Of a DNA stretch of 64,000 nt, positions 1-7,882 are shown piece after piece. The stretch spans positions 50,571 to 114,570 of the forward strand of contig MELC01000060.1 of NCBI GenBank assembly GCA_001767455.1. The letters run 5' to 3'. Below the pieces are notes generated by a model. That model did not search any database. It was not told the DNA's origin and worked only from the letters and a program-made list of their open reading frames with translations. Within the stretch, counting starts at the first letter, position 1; every line of letters starts with the position of its first letter. The translations under genes were made by a program, and so were the position numbers. The DNA is from Acidobacteria bacterium RIFCSPLOWO2_12_FULL_66_21. GTDB lineage: Bacteria; Acidobacteriota; Vicinamibacteria; Vicinamibacterales; 2-12-FULL-66-21.

Positions 1-60
1 GGGTGCTGAGAGGTGCTGAGAGGTGCTGAGAGGTGCTGAGAGGTGCTCTGGGGTGCTGGA
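1..60. repeat. Tandem decamer repeat at the window edge
   Basis: About five copies of a 10-bp unit close to GAGAGGTGCT run from the first base to about 50 and then decay. The reverse complement (roughly CTCAGCACCT) is the same family as the decamers at 1581-1650 and inside the gene at 9327-10310. The array probably continues to the left of the window. Confidence 0.85.
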
Positions 61-85
61 GGTACGGAGAACCATTCGGCGCTAT

Positions 86-253
86 GCTGGTGTCCCGTCC
101 CCGTGGATCGTGGCATAAATCCCGGAGCGCGGCGCCCGGCCGGCAAGGCGCGACGACCGAGAATACTGGGTGTATTTGAGGGAGGAGCAACGCAGCCAGA
201 CGGGATGCCCCGCCCGGGAGTTATGTCACGAACCACGGAGACGGGACACTAGC
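86..253. repeat. Long imperfect palindrome, MITE-like
   Basis: The outer 35 bases at 91-125 (starting TGTCCCGTCCCCGTGG) match the reverse complement of 214-248 with about five mismatches. The pairing extends outward to 86 and 253 and, more weakly, inward to a centre near 170 (AATAC facing GTATT). No protein is encoded. The shape fits a small non-autonomous foldback element or a very long hairpin. No clear target-site duplication was seen. It ends about 30 bp before the following oxidase gene. Confidence 0.7.
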
Positions 254-282
254 TGTCATCCAGCATCTTCATAGGAACGCAT

Positions 283-1506
283 ATGTCTTCTGCCGTCATG
301 CCTCCCCATGTCCTCAATATCGACGATCTGAGACGCGTCGCGAAGCGCCGCCTTCCCCGCGCCGTGTTCGATTACATCGACGGCGGCGCCGAGCGCGAGA
401 TCACGCTGCGCGGGAACTCCCGCGCGTTCGACGGCGTGATCTTCCGCCCGCGCTGCGCGGTCTCCTCGCCGGCCTACAGCCTGGAGACGACGGTGCTCGG
501 GACGACGCTGTCGATGCCGATCCTGCTCGCGCCGGTCGGCAGCTCGCGGATGTTCCATCCGCGCGGAGAAGAAGCGGCCGCGCGCGCGGCCGGCGCGGCC
601 GGCACGCTGTACATCCTGTCCACACTGTCCGGGAGCCTCCTCGAAGACGTCCGGCGCGCGTCGCCAGGGCCTTGCTGGTACCAGCTCTATCTGCTCGGCG
701 GGCGGGACGTGGCCACCGGCGCGATCGCGCGGGCCAGGGAGGCGGGCTATTCGGCGCTCGTCGTCACGATCGACACCCGCGTCGCGGGCCTTCGCGAGCG
801 CGACATCCGCAACGGGGTGAACGAGCTGCTCACGCGCCGGCCCTGGAGGATGTTCCCGTTCGTGTGGCAGTTCGCGGCGAAGCCAAGGTGGCTCGTCCGG
901 TTCCTCGCCGACGGCGGCCTGATGAAGTTCCCGAACGTCGATCTTCCAGGGATCGGGCCGATGCCGTACGCGGATGTGGGTACCGCGCTCGAACAGTCCA
1001 CGGTCACGTGGAAGGATCTCGAGTGGGTGCGCGCGGTGTGGAACGGGCCGATTGTCGTCAAGGGTGTGCATCGCGGCGACGATGCGCGGCGCGCGATCGA
1101 CGCCGGAGCGAGCGCCGTCGTCGTCTCGAATCACGGGGGGCGGCAGCTCGATGGCGTGCATCCGACGCTGCGTATCCTGCCTGAGGTCGTCAGCGCCGTG
1201 AACGGACAGATCGAGGTGTTGTTCGACGGCGGGATCCGGAGCGGCGCCGACGTGGCCAAGGCGCTGTGCCTCGGGGCGCGGGCCGTGCTCGTCGGGCGCG
1301 CGTACGCCTACGGCCTCGGCGCCGACGGCGAGGCTGGCGTCGCCCGCGCGATCGAGATCCTGCGGACCGATCTGCTCCGCACGATCAAGCTGCTGGGCGT
1401 GGGCTCAGTCGGGGAACTGGATGCATCGTACGTGGACGCGCCGGCGGGCTGGGGAGTGCCGGGCGGCGTCGGGATCGGGTCCGGAGCGCATCCGTTACAA
1501 ACCTGA
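283..1506 (+). CDS. FMN-dependent alpha-hydroxy-acid oxidase/dehydrogenase
   Basis: A 407-residue TIM-barrel flavoenzyme of the lactate dehydrogenase/glycolate oxidase family, expected to oxidise a 2-hydroxy acid to a 2-oxo acid with FMN. Visible hallmarks are PILLAPVGSSRMFHP in the N-terminal third, the substrate segment VVTIDTRVAGLRERDIRNG, the lysine in GPIVVKGV, the catalytic/FMN motif SNHGGRQLDG (histidine as base), and the phosphate-binding FDGGIRSGADV plus GRAYAYGLG. Length is slightly above the family norm of 350-400. The start is the ATG directly after the palindromic element; an upstream AGGAACG is a weak ribosome site. It stands alone on its strand, so the substrate (lactate, glycolate, mandelate or other) cannot be assigned. 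The call is firm for family, weak for substrate. Confidence 0.93.
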   Translation: MSSAVMPPHVLNIDDLRRVAKRRLPRAVFDYIDGGAEREITLRGNSRAFDGVIFRPRCAVSSPAYSLETTVLGTTLSMPILLAPVGSSRMFHPRGEEAAARAAGAAGTLYILSTLSGSLLEDVRRASPGPCWYQLYLLGGRDVATGAIARAREAGYSALVVTIDTRVAGLRERDIRNGVNELLTRRPWRMFPFVWQFAAKPRWLVRFLADGGLMKFPNVDLPGIGPMPYADVGTALEQSTVTWKDLEWVRAVWNGPIVVKGVHRGDDARRAIDAGASAVVVSNHGGRQLDGVHPTLRILPEVVSAVNGQIEVLFDGGIRSGADVAKALCLGARAVLVGRAYAYGLGADGEAGVARAIEILRTDLLRTIKLLGVGSVGELDASYVDAPAGWGVPGGVGIGSGAHPLQT

Positions 1507-1534
1507 AATTCTAGCATTACATATTAGAATTTCA
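1504..1534 (+). terminator. AT-rich hairpin starting at the stop codon
   Basis: TGAAATTCTA (1504-1513, beginning with the oxidase stop codon) pairs perfectly with TAGAATTTCA (1525-1534) across an 11-base loop. It is strikingly AT-rich for this genome. There is no strong U-run after it, so termination is inferred. Confidence 0.5.
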
Positions 1535-1580
1535 TTGCCCCCACGTGCCACGAGTCAGTCGGCCTCCCGATAGGCCGCGG

Positions 1581-1685
1581 CCTGGCACCCTTCCGCACCC
1601 CTTAGCACCCTTCCGCACCCCTTCGCACCCTTCAGCACCCTTCAGCACCCGCCTTCGCGCCTCCGGCGCTTCGGCGCGGCAGGCC
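1581..1685. repeat. Decamer array plus GC-rich half-element
   Basis: Seven consecutive 10-bp units of the form TTCNGCACCC occupy 1581-1650. They are followed at 1651-1685 by a GC-rich segment (GCCTTCGCGCCTCCGGCGCT and on), a variant of the right half of the composite elements at 2637, 44343 and 53690. The block ends at the stop codon of the proline dehydrogenase, so on the - strand it forms that gene's 3' untranslated region. Confidence 0.8.
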
Positions 1686-2621
1686 CTAGCCCCCGCTGAC
1701 CATGTTCTTGAGCACGAAGCCGACATTTGCCGGCCGCTCCGCGAGCCGCCGCATGTACCACGGGAACCAGTACTCGCCGTAGCTGATGAGGACGCGCAGC
1801 CGCTGCCCCGCGCGGGCGAGGCGGAGCTGCTGGCCGCGCTGGATGCCGTACAGCATCGCGAACTCGTAGCTTGACGGCGGCACGTTCTGCTCCGTGATGA
1901 ACGCGCTCAGGCGATCCGCCAGCGCGATGTCGTGCGTGGCGATGTGCAGGAGGCAACCCGCCTGCTGCGCGTCCTTCGCCAGCAGCCGCACGCCCAGCTT
2001 GTAGAAGTTCTCGTCGACGTCCGCCTTCTTCGGATACGCGATGTCGGCCGGCTCGAGATAGGCGCCCTTGACGATGCGAACCGCGGAGCCGAGAGGGATG
2101 AGCGGCTCGAGGTCCTTCGCGGTGCGGTACAGGTATGCCTGGAGCGCGATGCCGATCCGCGGCGTCTTCGCGCGCGTGCGCGTGAAGAGCGCCAGCGTGG
2201 GATCGACATAAGGCGAGCCCTCCATGTCGATCCACACGAAGTTGTTTCGCTGCTCGGCGCGCTCCATGATGCGATCGAGGTTCCGCTCGCACAGCGCGCG
2301 ATCGAGGTCGAGGCCGAGCTGCGTCGGCTTGATCGAGATCTGCGCGTCGAGACCCGACGCGGCGATCTTGTCGAGCACGCCCAGGTAGTGCTGCGTGACC
2401 TCCTCGGCCTCCTCCACACGCGTCAGGTTCTCGCCGAGGTGCGTCAGGATCGTGGTGATCCCGTCCGGCTTCAGCTCGGCCGCGGCGCGAAGCGCGTCCT
2501 CCACCTGCTCGCCCGGCATGAAGCGGCTGACCGACCTGCGGACGAAGCGCGTCTTCGTCGCGCGGTCGCGCAGCCACGCGTTGGTCGACCCCGCCAGCAG
2601 AATCCGTCGCATCAAAGACAT
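1686..2621 (-). CDS. Proline dehydrogenase (monofunctional)
   Basis: A 311-residue proline dehydrogenase, catalysing FAD-dependent oxidation of L-proline to pyrroline-5-carboxylate and passing electrons to the quinone pool. It has the PRODH barrel: ISIKPTQLGLD and NFVWIDMEGS in the middle, RIVKGAYLEP and LLHIATHD further on, and the C-terminal signature ISYGEYWFPWYMRRLAER, whose paired arginines bind the proline carboxylate in this family. The length matches stand-alone bacterial PRODH rather than PutA. The start is placed at the ATG giving MSLMRRILLAG; an in-frame ATG 12 bases upstream is possible and neither has a clear ribosome site. No P5C dehydrogenase neighbours it. Its 3' end abuts the decamer array and its 5' side faces a composite repeat. 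Confidence 0.92.
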   Translation of the reverse strand: MSLMRRILLAGSTNAWLRDRATKTRFVRRSVSRFMPGEQVEDALRAAAELKPDGITTILTHLGENLTRVEEAEEVTQHYLGVLDKIAASGLDAQISIKPTQLGLDLDRALCERNLDRIMERAEQRNNFVWIDMEGSPYVDPTLALFTRTRAKTPRIGIALQAYLYRTAKDLEPLIPLGSAVRIVKGAYLEPADIAYPKKADVDENFYKLGVRLLAKDAQQAGCLLHIATHDIALADRLSAFITEQNVPPSSYEFAMLYGIQRGQQLRLARAGQRLRVLISYGEYWFPWYMRRLAERPANVGFVLKNMVSGG

Positions 2622-2636
2622 ATGTGCATCCACAAG

Positions 2637-2753
2637 GCAGCCCTGAAGGGCTGCGCAACAGGTAGCCTAGCGCCCAGCGCGCCGCCTTCGCGCTTCGCGC
2701 TGCGGCGGGCCAAGCGAGCCGCGAGCTGCGAGCTGCGAGCTGCGAGCTGCGAG
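2637..2753. repeat. Composite palindromic element with octamer-type tail
   Basis: Starts with the palindrome GCAGCCCTGAAGGGCTGC followed by GCAACA. After a spacer comes CGCCTTCGCGCTTCGCGC and flanking bases, then about five copies of GAGCTGC to 2753. The tail touches the stop codon of the SDR gene. The same order of parts occurs at 44343-44466 and 53690-53772, always so that the GC-rich half lies nearest the stop codon of a - strand gene. Confidence 0.8.
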
Positions 2754-3545
2754 TTATAGAACACTATGAATCAGTCCCCCGTCCACCTGCACCGTAGCTC
2801 CGGTCATATACGACGCGGCGTCGGACAGCAGGAACGCGCCGACGCGGCCGAACTCCATCGGGTCCCCGTAGCGGCCGAACGGAATGGCCGCCACGGCTTT
2901 CGCCTTCGCCTCGTCGGGGGACAGGCCCTGCTTCTTTCCGTTGATCTCGTCGAGCTGCCGCACGCGGTCCGTGTCGATCCGTCCGGGAATGATCTGATTG
3001 ACGCGGATCTTCGAGGGCGCCAGCTCCAGCGCGAGCGTCTTGGCGAGGGCCGACACCGAGGCGCGCAACACCGTCGACAGTCCCAGATTCGGGATGGGTT
3101 CCTTGACCGACGCCGACGTGGACATCAGAATCGCGCCCCCGCCACGTCCCTGCATCGACGGCACCGCCGCGCGGACCATGCGCAGCGCGCTGAACAGCAG
3201 CAGGTCTGCCGCCTCCTGCCACGCGAGGTCGTCGAAGGAGATGGCCGCTCCGGCCGGCGGTCCGCCGGAGTTGGTCATCAACAGATCGATGCCGCCGAAG
3301 CGGTCGATCGTGGACCGGATCCATCGGTCGATCGCGTCGGCGGAACGGACGTCGGCAGCCATGGCGAACACGTGGGCGCCCGTCTCGCGCTCGATCTTCC
3401 CGGCCGCGTGCGCGATGGACTCGCCGTCGCGCGACGACATGGAGACGATCGCTCCTTCCTCGGCAAGCGCGTGGGCCACGCCGTAGCCGAGCCCCTTGCT
3501 CGCGCCCGCGACGAGCGCGATCTTTCCCCTCAGCCCCAAATCCAT
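2754..3545 (-). CDS. SDR-family oxidoreductase with atypical active site
   Basis: A 263-residue Rossmann-fold short-chain dehydrogenase/reductase. The nucleotide site AGASKGLGYGVA lies near residue 10, NSGGPPAG replaces the usual NNAG, and the C-terminal PGRIDTDRV and DAASYMTGATVQVDGG are typical of FabG-like proteins. Where classical SDRs carry YxxxK the sequence reads LSTVLRASV, so both catalytic Tyr and Lys are absent. This is known from a subgroup with the NSGGPP motif and suggests different chemistry. The start is the ATG giving MDLGLRGKIALV; an extension to 3593 is possible but adds residues outside the fold. Substrate unknown. Confidence 0.87.
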   Translation of the reverse strand: MDLGLRGKIALVAGASKGLGYGVAHALAEEGAIVSMSSRDGESIAHAAGKIERETGAHVFAMAADVRSADAIDRWIRSTIDRFGGIDLLMTNSGGPPAGAAISFDDLAWQEAADLLLFSALRMVRAAVPSMQGRGGGAILMSTSASVKEPIPNLGLSTVLRASVSALAKTLALELAPSKIRVNQIIPGRIDTDRVRQLDEINGKKQGLSPDEAKAKAVAAIPFGRYGDPMEFGRVGAFLLSDAASYMTGATVQVDGGLIHSVL

Positions 3546-3634
3546 ATGGCCGATCATATCGTCCGATTTCGGGAAATCGCGAAATAGTTCCACCGGGCTA
3601 ATCAGACAGGACCGACCGGCCGATAGGAATGGAC

Positions 3635-4102
3635 ATGCGGAAACATTCTCAGACCATTGGCGCCCTGGCTCTCGCCGCCATCCTGGCGGGCGGCTGTGAC
3701 CTTCTCAACAAGGACAACCCGACGCCGACCGCCCCCACCTCGCCGACGGTGACGCTCGACGCCTTCGCGGGGACCTGGACGTCGGTCACCGCGTCGACGC
3801 CGTCGACCGGATGCGGCACGGCCAAATACACCGTGACGCCCGTCAGCACGAGCTCGGCGAACGTGACCTTCCAGGCGACGTGCGCCGGCTCGATCCAGGT
3901 CACCGGCACCGGGACCGGCAAGATCAATGGATCGTCGCTCGACTGGACCGCGCAGGGGCTGGTGTCGCAGGGGGGCGTGAACTGCCCGTTCACGTTCACC
4001 GACGGCAAGGCCACCGAGGAGACCGGAGGCGGCATCAAGGTGACCTATAGCGGGACGGTCTGCGGCATCCCGGTCAGCGGCACCGAGATCGTCAAGAAAT
4101 AG
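3635..4102 (+). CDS. Putative small lipoprotein, unknown function
   Basis: A 155-residue protein with a lipoprotein signal: positive N-terminus (MRKH), hydrophobic stretch and lipobox LAGGC with Cys at about residue 21, so probably membrane-anchored on the outer face. The rest is rich in Thr, Ser and Gly with four further cysteines, resembling a small beta-sheet domain. No family recognised. The ATG at 3635 is preferred over the one at 3629 because AGGA at 3625-3628 is correctly spaced for it. It precedes the permease gene by 39 bp and may be co-transcribed. Confidence 0.75.
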   Translation: MRKHSQTIGALALAAILAGGCDLLNKDNPTPTAPTSPTVTLDAFAGTWTSVTASTPSTGCGTAKYTVTPVSTSSANVTFQATCAGSIQVTGTGTGKINGSSLDWTAQGLVSQGGVNCPFTFTDGKATEETGGGIKVTYSGTVCGIPVSGTEIVKK

Positions 4103-4141
4103 GCGGTCAACCAGACGCGCAGGTCCAGCGTCCAATCGGGA

Positions 4142-6610
4142 ATGCAGGACCTGCGTGACGCTTTCCGCGCCCTCAAAGCCACCCCCGTCGTCTCGATTGT
4201 CGCCATCGTGTCGCTGGCGCTCGGGATCGGCGCCAATACGGCGATTTTCTCGATCCTCGACGCGCTGCTGCTGCGATCGCTGCCCGTCAAGGACCCGCAG
4301 CGTCTGGCCGTCGTGCAAGCCGAAGGCGAGCAGTTCTCGTCCTGGACGAATCCCATCTGGGAGCAAATCAGGGATCGGCAGGGCCTCTTCGACGGGGCCC
4401 TCGCCTGGGGCACCGAGCGATTCAACACCGCGGCCTCGGGAGAGACGGCGTTCGTCGACGGCCTGTGGGTGAGCGGCGGCTTCTTCGAACGCCTTGGCGT
4501 GCCGGCCATGCTCGGGCGGACGTTCACCGAATCGGATGACCGGCGGGGCGGCGGCCCGGACGGGGCCATCGCGGTCATCAGCTACCGCTACTGGCAGCGG
4601 GGCTTCGGCGGCGCCGGCGACGTCGTCGGCAGGTCGCTGACCATCGAGCGCGTGCCCTTCACGATTGTCGGTGTCGCGCCGCCGGAATTCCTCGGACCTG
4701 AAATCGGCCAGAGCTTCGACGTCGCGATCCCCCTCGGGATCGATCCGGTGATGCGCGGCAGCCGCAGCCGGCTCGACGCCCGGTCGATGTGGTGGCTGGA
4801 CGTGATGGCGCGGCTCAAGCCCGGCCAGTCGGCCGACGAGGCGACGCGCGCGCTGCGCGGCGTGCAGCCGCAGATCCTCGAGGCGACGAAACCCGATAAC
4901 TGGCGTCCCGACGAGATTGGCGGGTACCTCAAAGAGCCGTTCGTGCTCGCGCCCGCGGCCAGCGTGCCTTCGCCGCTCGGCAACCGGTACCAGCGGCCGC
5001 TCATCGCCATCATGGTGGTGGTCGGCCTGGTGCTGCTCATTGCCTGCGTGAACATCGCCAACCTGCTCGTCGCGCGCGCCACCGCGCGCCGGCACGAGCT
5101 GAGCGTCAGGCTCGCGCTCGGCGCGTCGCGGCTGCGGCTGATGCGCCAGTTGTTCGCGGAAAGCCTGCTGCTGGCCGCCACCGGCGCCGCGTTCGGCCTC
5201 CTCTTCGCCCACTGGGGCAGCCGTCTCCTCATCCGGCAGTTCTCCACGCCGCAGCGCAGCGTCATCCTCGACCTCGGGCTCGACTGGCGCGTGCTGCTGT
5301 TCACGGCCGGCGTCGCCGGGCTCACCGTGCTGATCTTCGGCACGGCCCCGGCGTTCGGCGCGATGCGTGTCCAGCCCAACGAGGCGCTGAAGGAACAGGG
5401 ACGGAACATCGCGGGCGATCGCCGCGTCAGCCTCGGCGCGGGGCTCGTCGTCGTGCAGGTCGCGCTCTCGGTCGTGCTCGTCGTCGCGGCCGCCCTTTTC
5501 GTGCGCACGTTCGCCAAGCTCGCGCACCTGAATCTGGGGTTCGAGCGCGATCGGGTGCTCGTCGTGAACACCAACCTGCAGCGCAGCCGGGTCGATCCCG
5601 CCACACTGCCCGCGCGGTACGAACAGCTGCGCGAGGCGGTCGCGGGGGTGCCGGGCGTCGAAAGCGCCTCGGCGTCCGCCGTGACGCCGGTCAGCGGCAA
5701 CACGTGGCAGTTCAGCATCGAGCTGCCGGGAAAGCCGCCGCTCCCGCGCGAGAGGCGCGGCACATACGTCAACGTGGTCAGCCCGGACTTCTTCCGCACG
5801 CTTGGCACCCGGATCCTCGCGGGGCGCGACCTCGGCGCGGCCGACAGCGCGTCGGCGCCCGCGGTCGCCCTCGTGAACCAGAGGTTCGTGAGGCAGTTCT
5901 TCGGCGGTGAACAGCCGCTCGGCCAGAAGGTACGGCTGCCTGGCCGGCCGAACCGGCCCGCGGTCGATCTGGAAGTGGTGGGTCTCGTGGAGGATGCCGT
6001 CTACAGGTCCCTTCGCAGTCCGGTACCTCCGACGCTGTACGTCGCGCTCGCGCAGCAGCGAGACCTCGGGCCCGGGATGAGTATCAGCGTCCGCTCGGCC
6101 ACCAGGTCGCCGGCGTTGCTGACGCGTCCCGTTGCCGCCGCGCTGATGGGGGTCGATCCGGATGCGGCACTCACCTTCCAGCCGCTCGCCGCGCAGGTGA
6201 ACAACTCCCTCGTACAGGAGCGCGTTGTCGCGATCCTCTCGGCGTTCTTCGGAGGGCTGGCGCTGCTGCTGGCAGGACTCGGGCTCTACGGCGTGACCGC
6301 CTATGCCGTTGGCCGGCGCCGTGCGGAGATCGGCGTGCGGATGGCGCTCGGTTCGACGCCAGGCGCTGTCGTCCGCCTTGTGCTCGCGCGCGTGGCCGTG
6401 CTCGTGGCGATCGGCATCGCCGCTGGCACCGGCCTCAGTCTGTGGCTCTCGCGGCTGGTCGCGTCGCTGCTGTTCGGTCTCGAGCCGCGCGAGCCGCTGA
6501 CGTTCGTTTTTGCCGCCGTGGTCCTCGGCAGCGTCGGCGCGCTCGCCGGCTGGCTGCCCGCGCGGCGGGCTTCGCATATCGACCCCGCGCGCGTACTGCG
6601 CGAGGGCTAA
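4142..6610 (+). CDS. ADOP-type duplicated orphan permease (MacB/FtsX family)
   Basis: An 822-residue inner-membrane protein with two MacB/FtsX permease halves. The N-terminus MQDLRDAFRALKATP and the first membrane helix (VVSIVAIVSLALGIGANTAI) are characteristic of the acidobacterial duplicated orphan permeases. The first periplasmic MacB-type domain spans roughly residues 60-270. Helices follow near 280-420, a second periplasmic domain near 450-660, and final helices to the end with GLYGVTAYAVGRRRAEIGVR. No ATPase gene accompanies it, as usual for the family, so the transported substrate and energy source are unknown. A paralogue with the same architecture lies at 11994-14459. Confidence 0.9.
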   Translation: MQDLRDAFRALKATPVVSIVAIVSLALGIGANTAIFSILDALLLRSLPVKDPQRLAVVQAEGEQFSSWTNPIWEQIRDRQGLFDGALAWGTERFNTAASGETAFVDGLWVSGGFFERLGVPAMLGRTFTESDDRRGGGPDGAIAVISYRYWQRGFGGAGDVVGRSLTIERVPFTIVGVAPPEFLGPEIGQSFDVAIPLGIDPVMRGSRSRLDARSMWWLDVMARLKPGQSADEATRALRGVQPQILEATKPDNWRPDEIGGYLKEPFVLAPAASVPSPLGNRYQRPLIAIMVVVGLVLLIACVNIANLLVARATARRHELSVRLALGASRLRLMRQLFAESLLLAATGAAFGLLFAHWGSRLLIRQFSTPQRSVILDLGLDWRVLLFTAGVAGLTVLIFGTAPAFGAMRVQPNEALKEQGRNIAGDRRVSLGAGLVVVQVALSVVLVVAAALFVRTFAKLAHLNLGFERDRVLVVNTNLQRSRVDPATLPARYEQLREAVAGVPGVESASASAVTPVSGNTWQFSIELPGKPPLPRERRGTYVNVVSPDFFRTLGTRILAGRDLGAADSASAPAVALVNQRFVRQFFGGEQPLGQKVRLPGRPNRPAVDLEVVGLVEDAVYRSLRSPVPPTLYVALAQQRDLGPGMSISVRSATRSPALLTRPVAAALMGVDPDAALTFQPLAAQVNNSLVQERVVAILSAFFGGLALLLAGLGLYGVTAYAVGRRRAEIGVRMALGSTPGAVVRLVLARVAVLVAIGIAAGTGLSLWLSRLVASLLFGLEPREPLTFVFAAVVLGSVGALAGWLPARRASHIDPARVLREG

Positions 6611-6615
6611 TCATC

Positions 6616-6747
6616 ATTGCGGATGGCGAATTGCGGATTGCGGATCGTCTTCGTGATTACGGACCCGTTGATTGTGTTGCCGCTCACCGATGGGATCCGC
6701 ATTCCTCAATCAGCAATACGATCTGCAATCATCAATTGCCAATTCGC
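6616..6747. repeat. Inverted heptamer-like repeats between convergent genes
   Basis: ATTGCGGATGGCGAATTGCG and following bases (6616-6648) face the inverse-oriented repeats CAATCAGCAATACGATCTGC to GCCAATTCGC (6706-6747). RNA from either strand could fold into an imperfect stem, so it may serve as a two-way terminator for the permease and the convergent dehydratase. The right arm overlaps the last five codons of the dehydratase. Confidence 0.6.
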
Positions 6748-7838
6748 ACTATCGGTTCCCCCAGCCTCTTGACATCAACATGGATCCCCAACCCGTCGCC
6801 TGGGGGAACCGCGAGCCGCCCGTTCTTGCGCCGGGGCGCATCGTCGGCGAGTGTCGTGTCGTTGTAGCTGTTGAAATCGGTTGACGTGAACAGGAACTCC
6901 GGCCGCGTGCTCCCGGCCAGGTGCGCAATGGCGGCGGTCGTGACGTCGCCGCCCCAGGAGTCCTCGATCGTCATCGCGATCCCGAGCGACTCGCACAGAT
7001 CGCGGATCTGCTTGGCCTTTGTCAAGCCGCCCACCCGGCCGATCTTGATGTTGACGACGTCCATCGCGCGCTGCTCGTGGGCGAGCAGCAGCGCGTTGAC
7101 GCTCGTGATCACCTCGTCGAGCACCATCGGCTGTCCGGCGTGCGCGCGGATCGTGAGGCACTCGGCCAGCGTCGCGCACGGCTGCTCGACGTAATAATCA
7201 CGATCGCGCAGCGCGTGGACGACGCGCAGGGCCTGATGCGGCAGCCATCCGGTGTTCGCGTCTGCGATCACGACGTCGCCGGGCTTCACCACGTCCAGCG
7301 TGGCCAGCACCCGTGCGACATCGTCATCGGGATTCGCCCCCACCTTCAACTGGAAGCGCCGGTACCCTTCCCCGCGATACTTCTCGACGTCGTCCGCCAT
7401 CTGCTTCGGCGTGCCTTGCGAGATGGCTCGATACAGAGGGAACTCCTCGACGTAGCGGCCCCCCAGCAGCGTCGATACCGGGACGCCCGCAACCTGGCCC
7501 GTGATGTCCCAGCACGCGATGTCGACCGCCGACTTGACGTAGGCGTGCCCGCCGAGACGGTTGTCCATCAACGCGTTGATCGCGCGGATGCGCGTCGGAT
7601 CCTGCCCGATGAGGTCCGGTCCCAGTTCGGCGATACCCGCCGGCAGGCCGCGCGCGAACGCCTCCATGTAACCGGAGCCAAGCGGGCACACCTCGGAGAA
7701 TCCCTCGATGCCGTCATCGGTCCGGATACGCACGATTGTCGAGAGGAAGCCGGCGACCGAATGCCCGCCCGACCACGCGTAATCGCGCTGCACCAACCGA
7801 TACGGAACCTGATAGACGTCGATACCGGTGATCTTCAC
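6732..7838 (-). CDS. Enolase-superfamily dehydratase/racemase, like cis-3-hydroxy-L-proline dehydratase
   Basis: A 368-residue member of the mandelate racemase/muconate lactonising group. The capping domain occupies roughly the first 120 residues, followed by the barrel with FQLKVGAN (general base lysine), VIADANTGW (metal Asp), YYVEQPC (metal Glu), MVLDEVI (metal Asp/Glu) and NIKIGRVGGLTKAKQ. IEDSWGGDVTTAAIAHLA near the C-terminus resembles cis-3-hydroxyproline dehydratase and hydroxyproline-betaine epimerase. The proline dehydrogenase 4 kb away makes proline-derivative metabolism plausible, but that is inference. The GTG start has GGGAG nine bases upstream, formed by the tandem repeat at 7840-7882. 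The last residues (VRIGN) are encoded within the inverted repeat. Confidence 0.85.
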   Translation of the reverse strand: MKITGIDVYQVPYRLVQRDYAWSGGHSVAGFLSTIVRIRTDDGIEGFSEVCPLGSGYMEAFARGLPAGIAELGPDLIGQDPTRIRAINALMDNRLGGHAYVKSAVDIACWDITGQVAGVPVSTLLGGRYVEEFPLYRAISQGTPKQMADDVEKYRGEGYRRFQLKVGANPDDDVARVLATLDVVKPGDVVIADANTGWLPHQALRVVHALRDRDYYVEQPCATLAECLTIRAHAGQPMVLDEVITSVNALLLAHEQRAMDVVNIKIGRVGGLTKAKQIRDLCESLGIAMTIEDSWGGDVTTAAIAHLAGSTRPEFLFTSTDFNSYNDTTLADDAPRRKNGRLAVPPGDGLGIHVDVKRLGEPIVRIGN

Positions 7839-7839
7839 A

Positions 7840-7882
7840 ACTCCAAACTCCCAACTCAAAACTCAAAACTCAAAACTCAAAA
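7840..7882. repeat. Tandem AACTC(A/C)AA repeat between two genes
   Basis: About six copies of a 7-8 bp unit (AACTCAAA, AACTCCAA) fill the whole gap between the amidohydrolase stop codon and the dehydratase start. On the coding (-) strand the last copies read GGGAGTTTGGAG and appear to supply the dehydratase ribosome site. Confidence 0.8.

Noticed and set aside
256-1161. Open frame opposite the alpha-hydroxy-acid oxidase
   Set aside because: Arg/Asp-rich shadow with no domain; the + strand gene explains the sequence.
3602-6577. Very long open frame (about 990 codons) opposite the first ADOP permease
   Set aside because: It is Arg/Asp/His-rich shadow sequence with no recognisable domain and runs antisense to a well-supported gene; high GC content makes such frames common.
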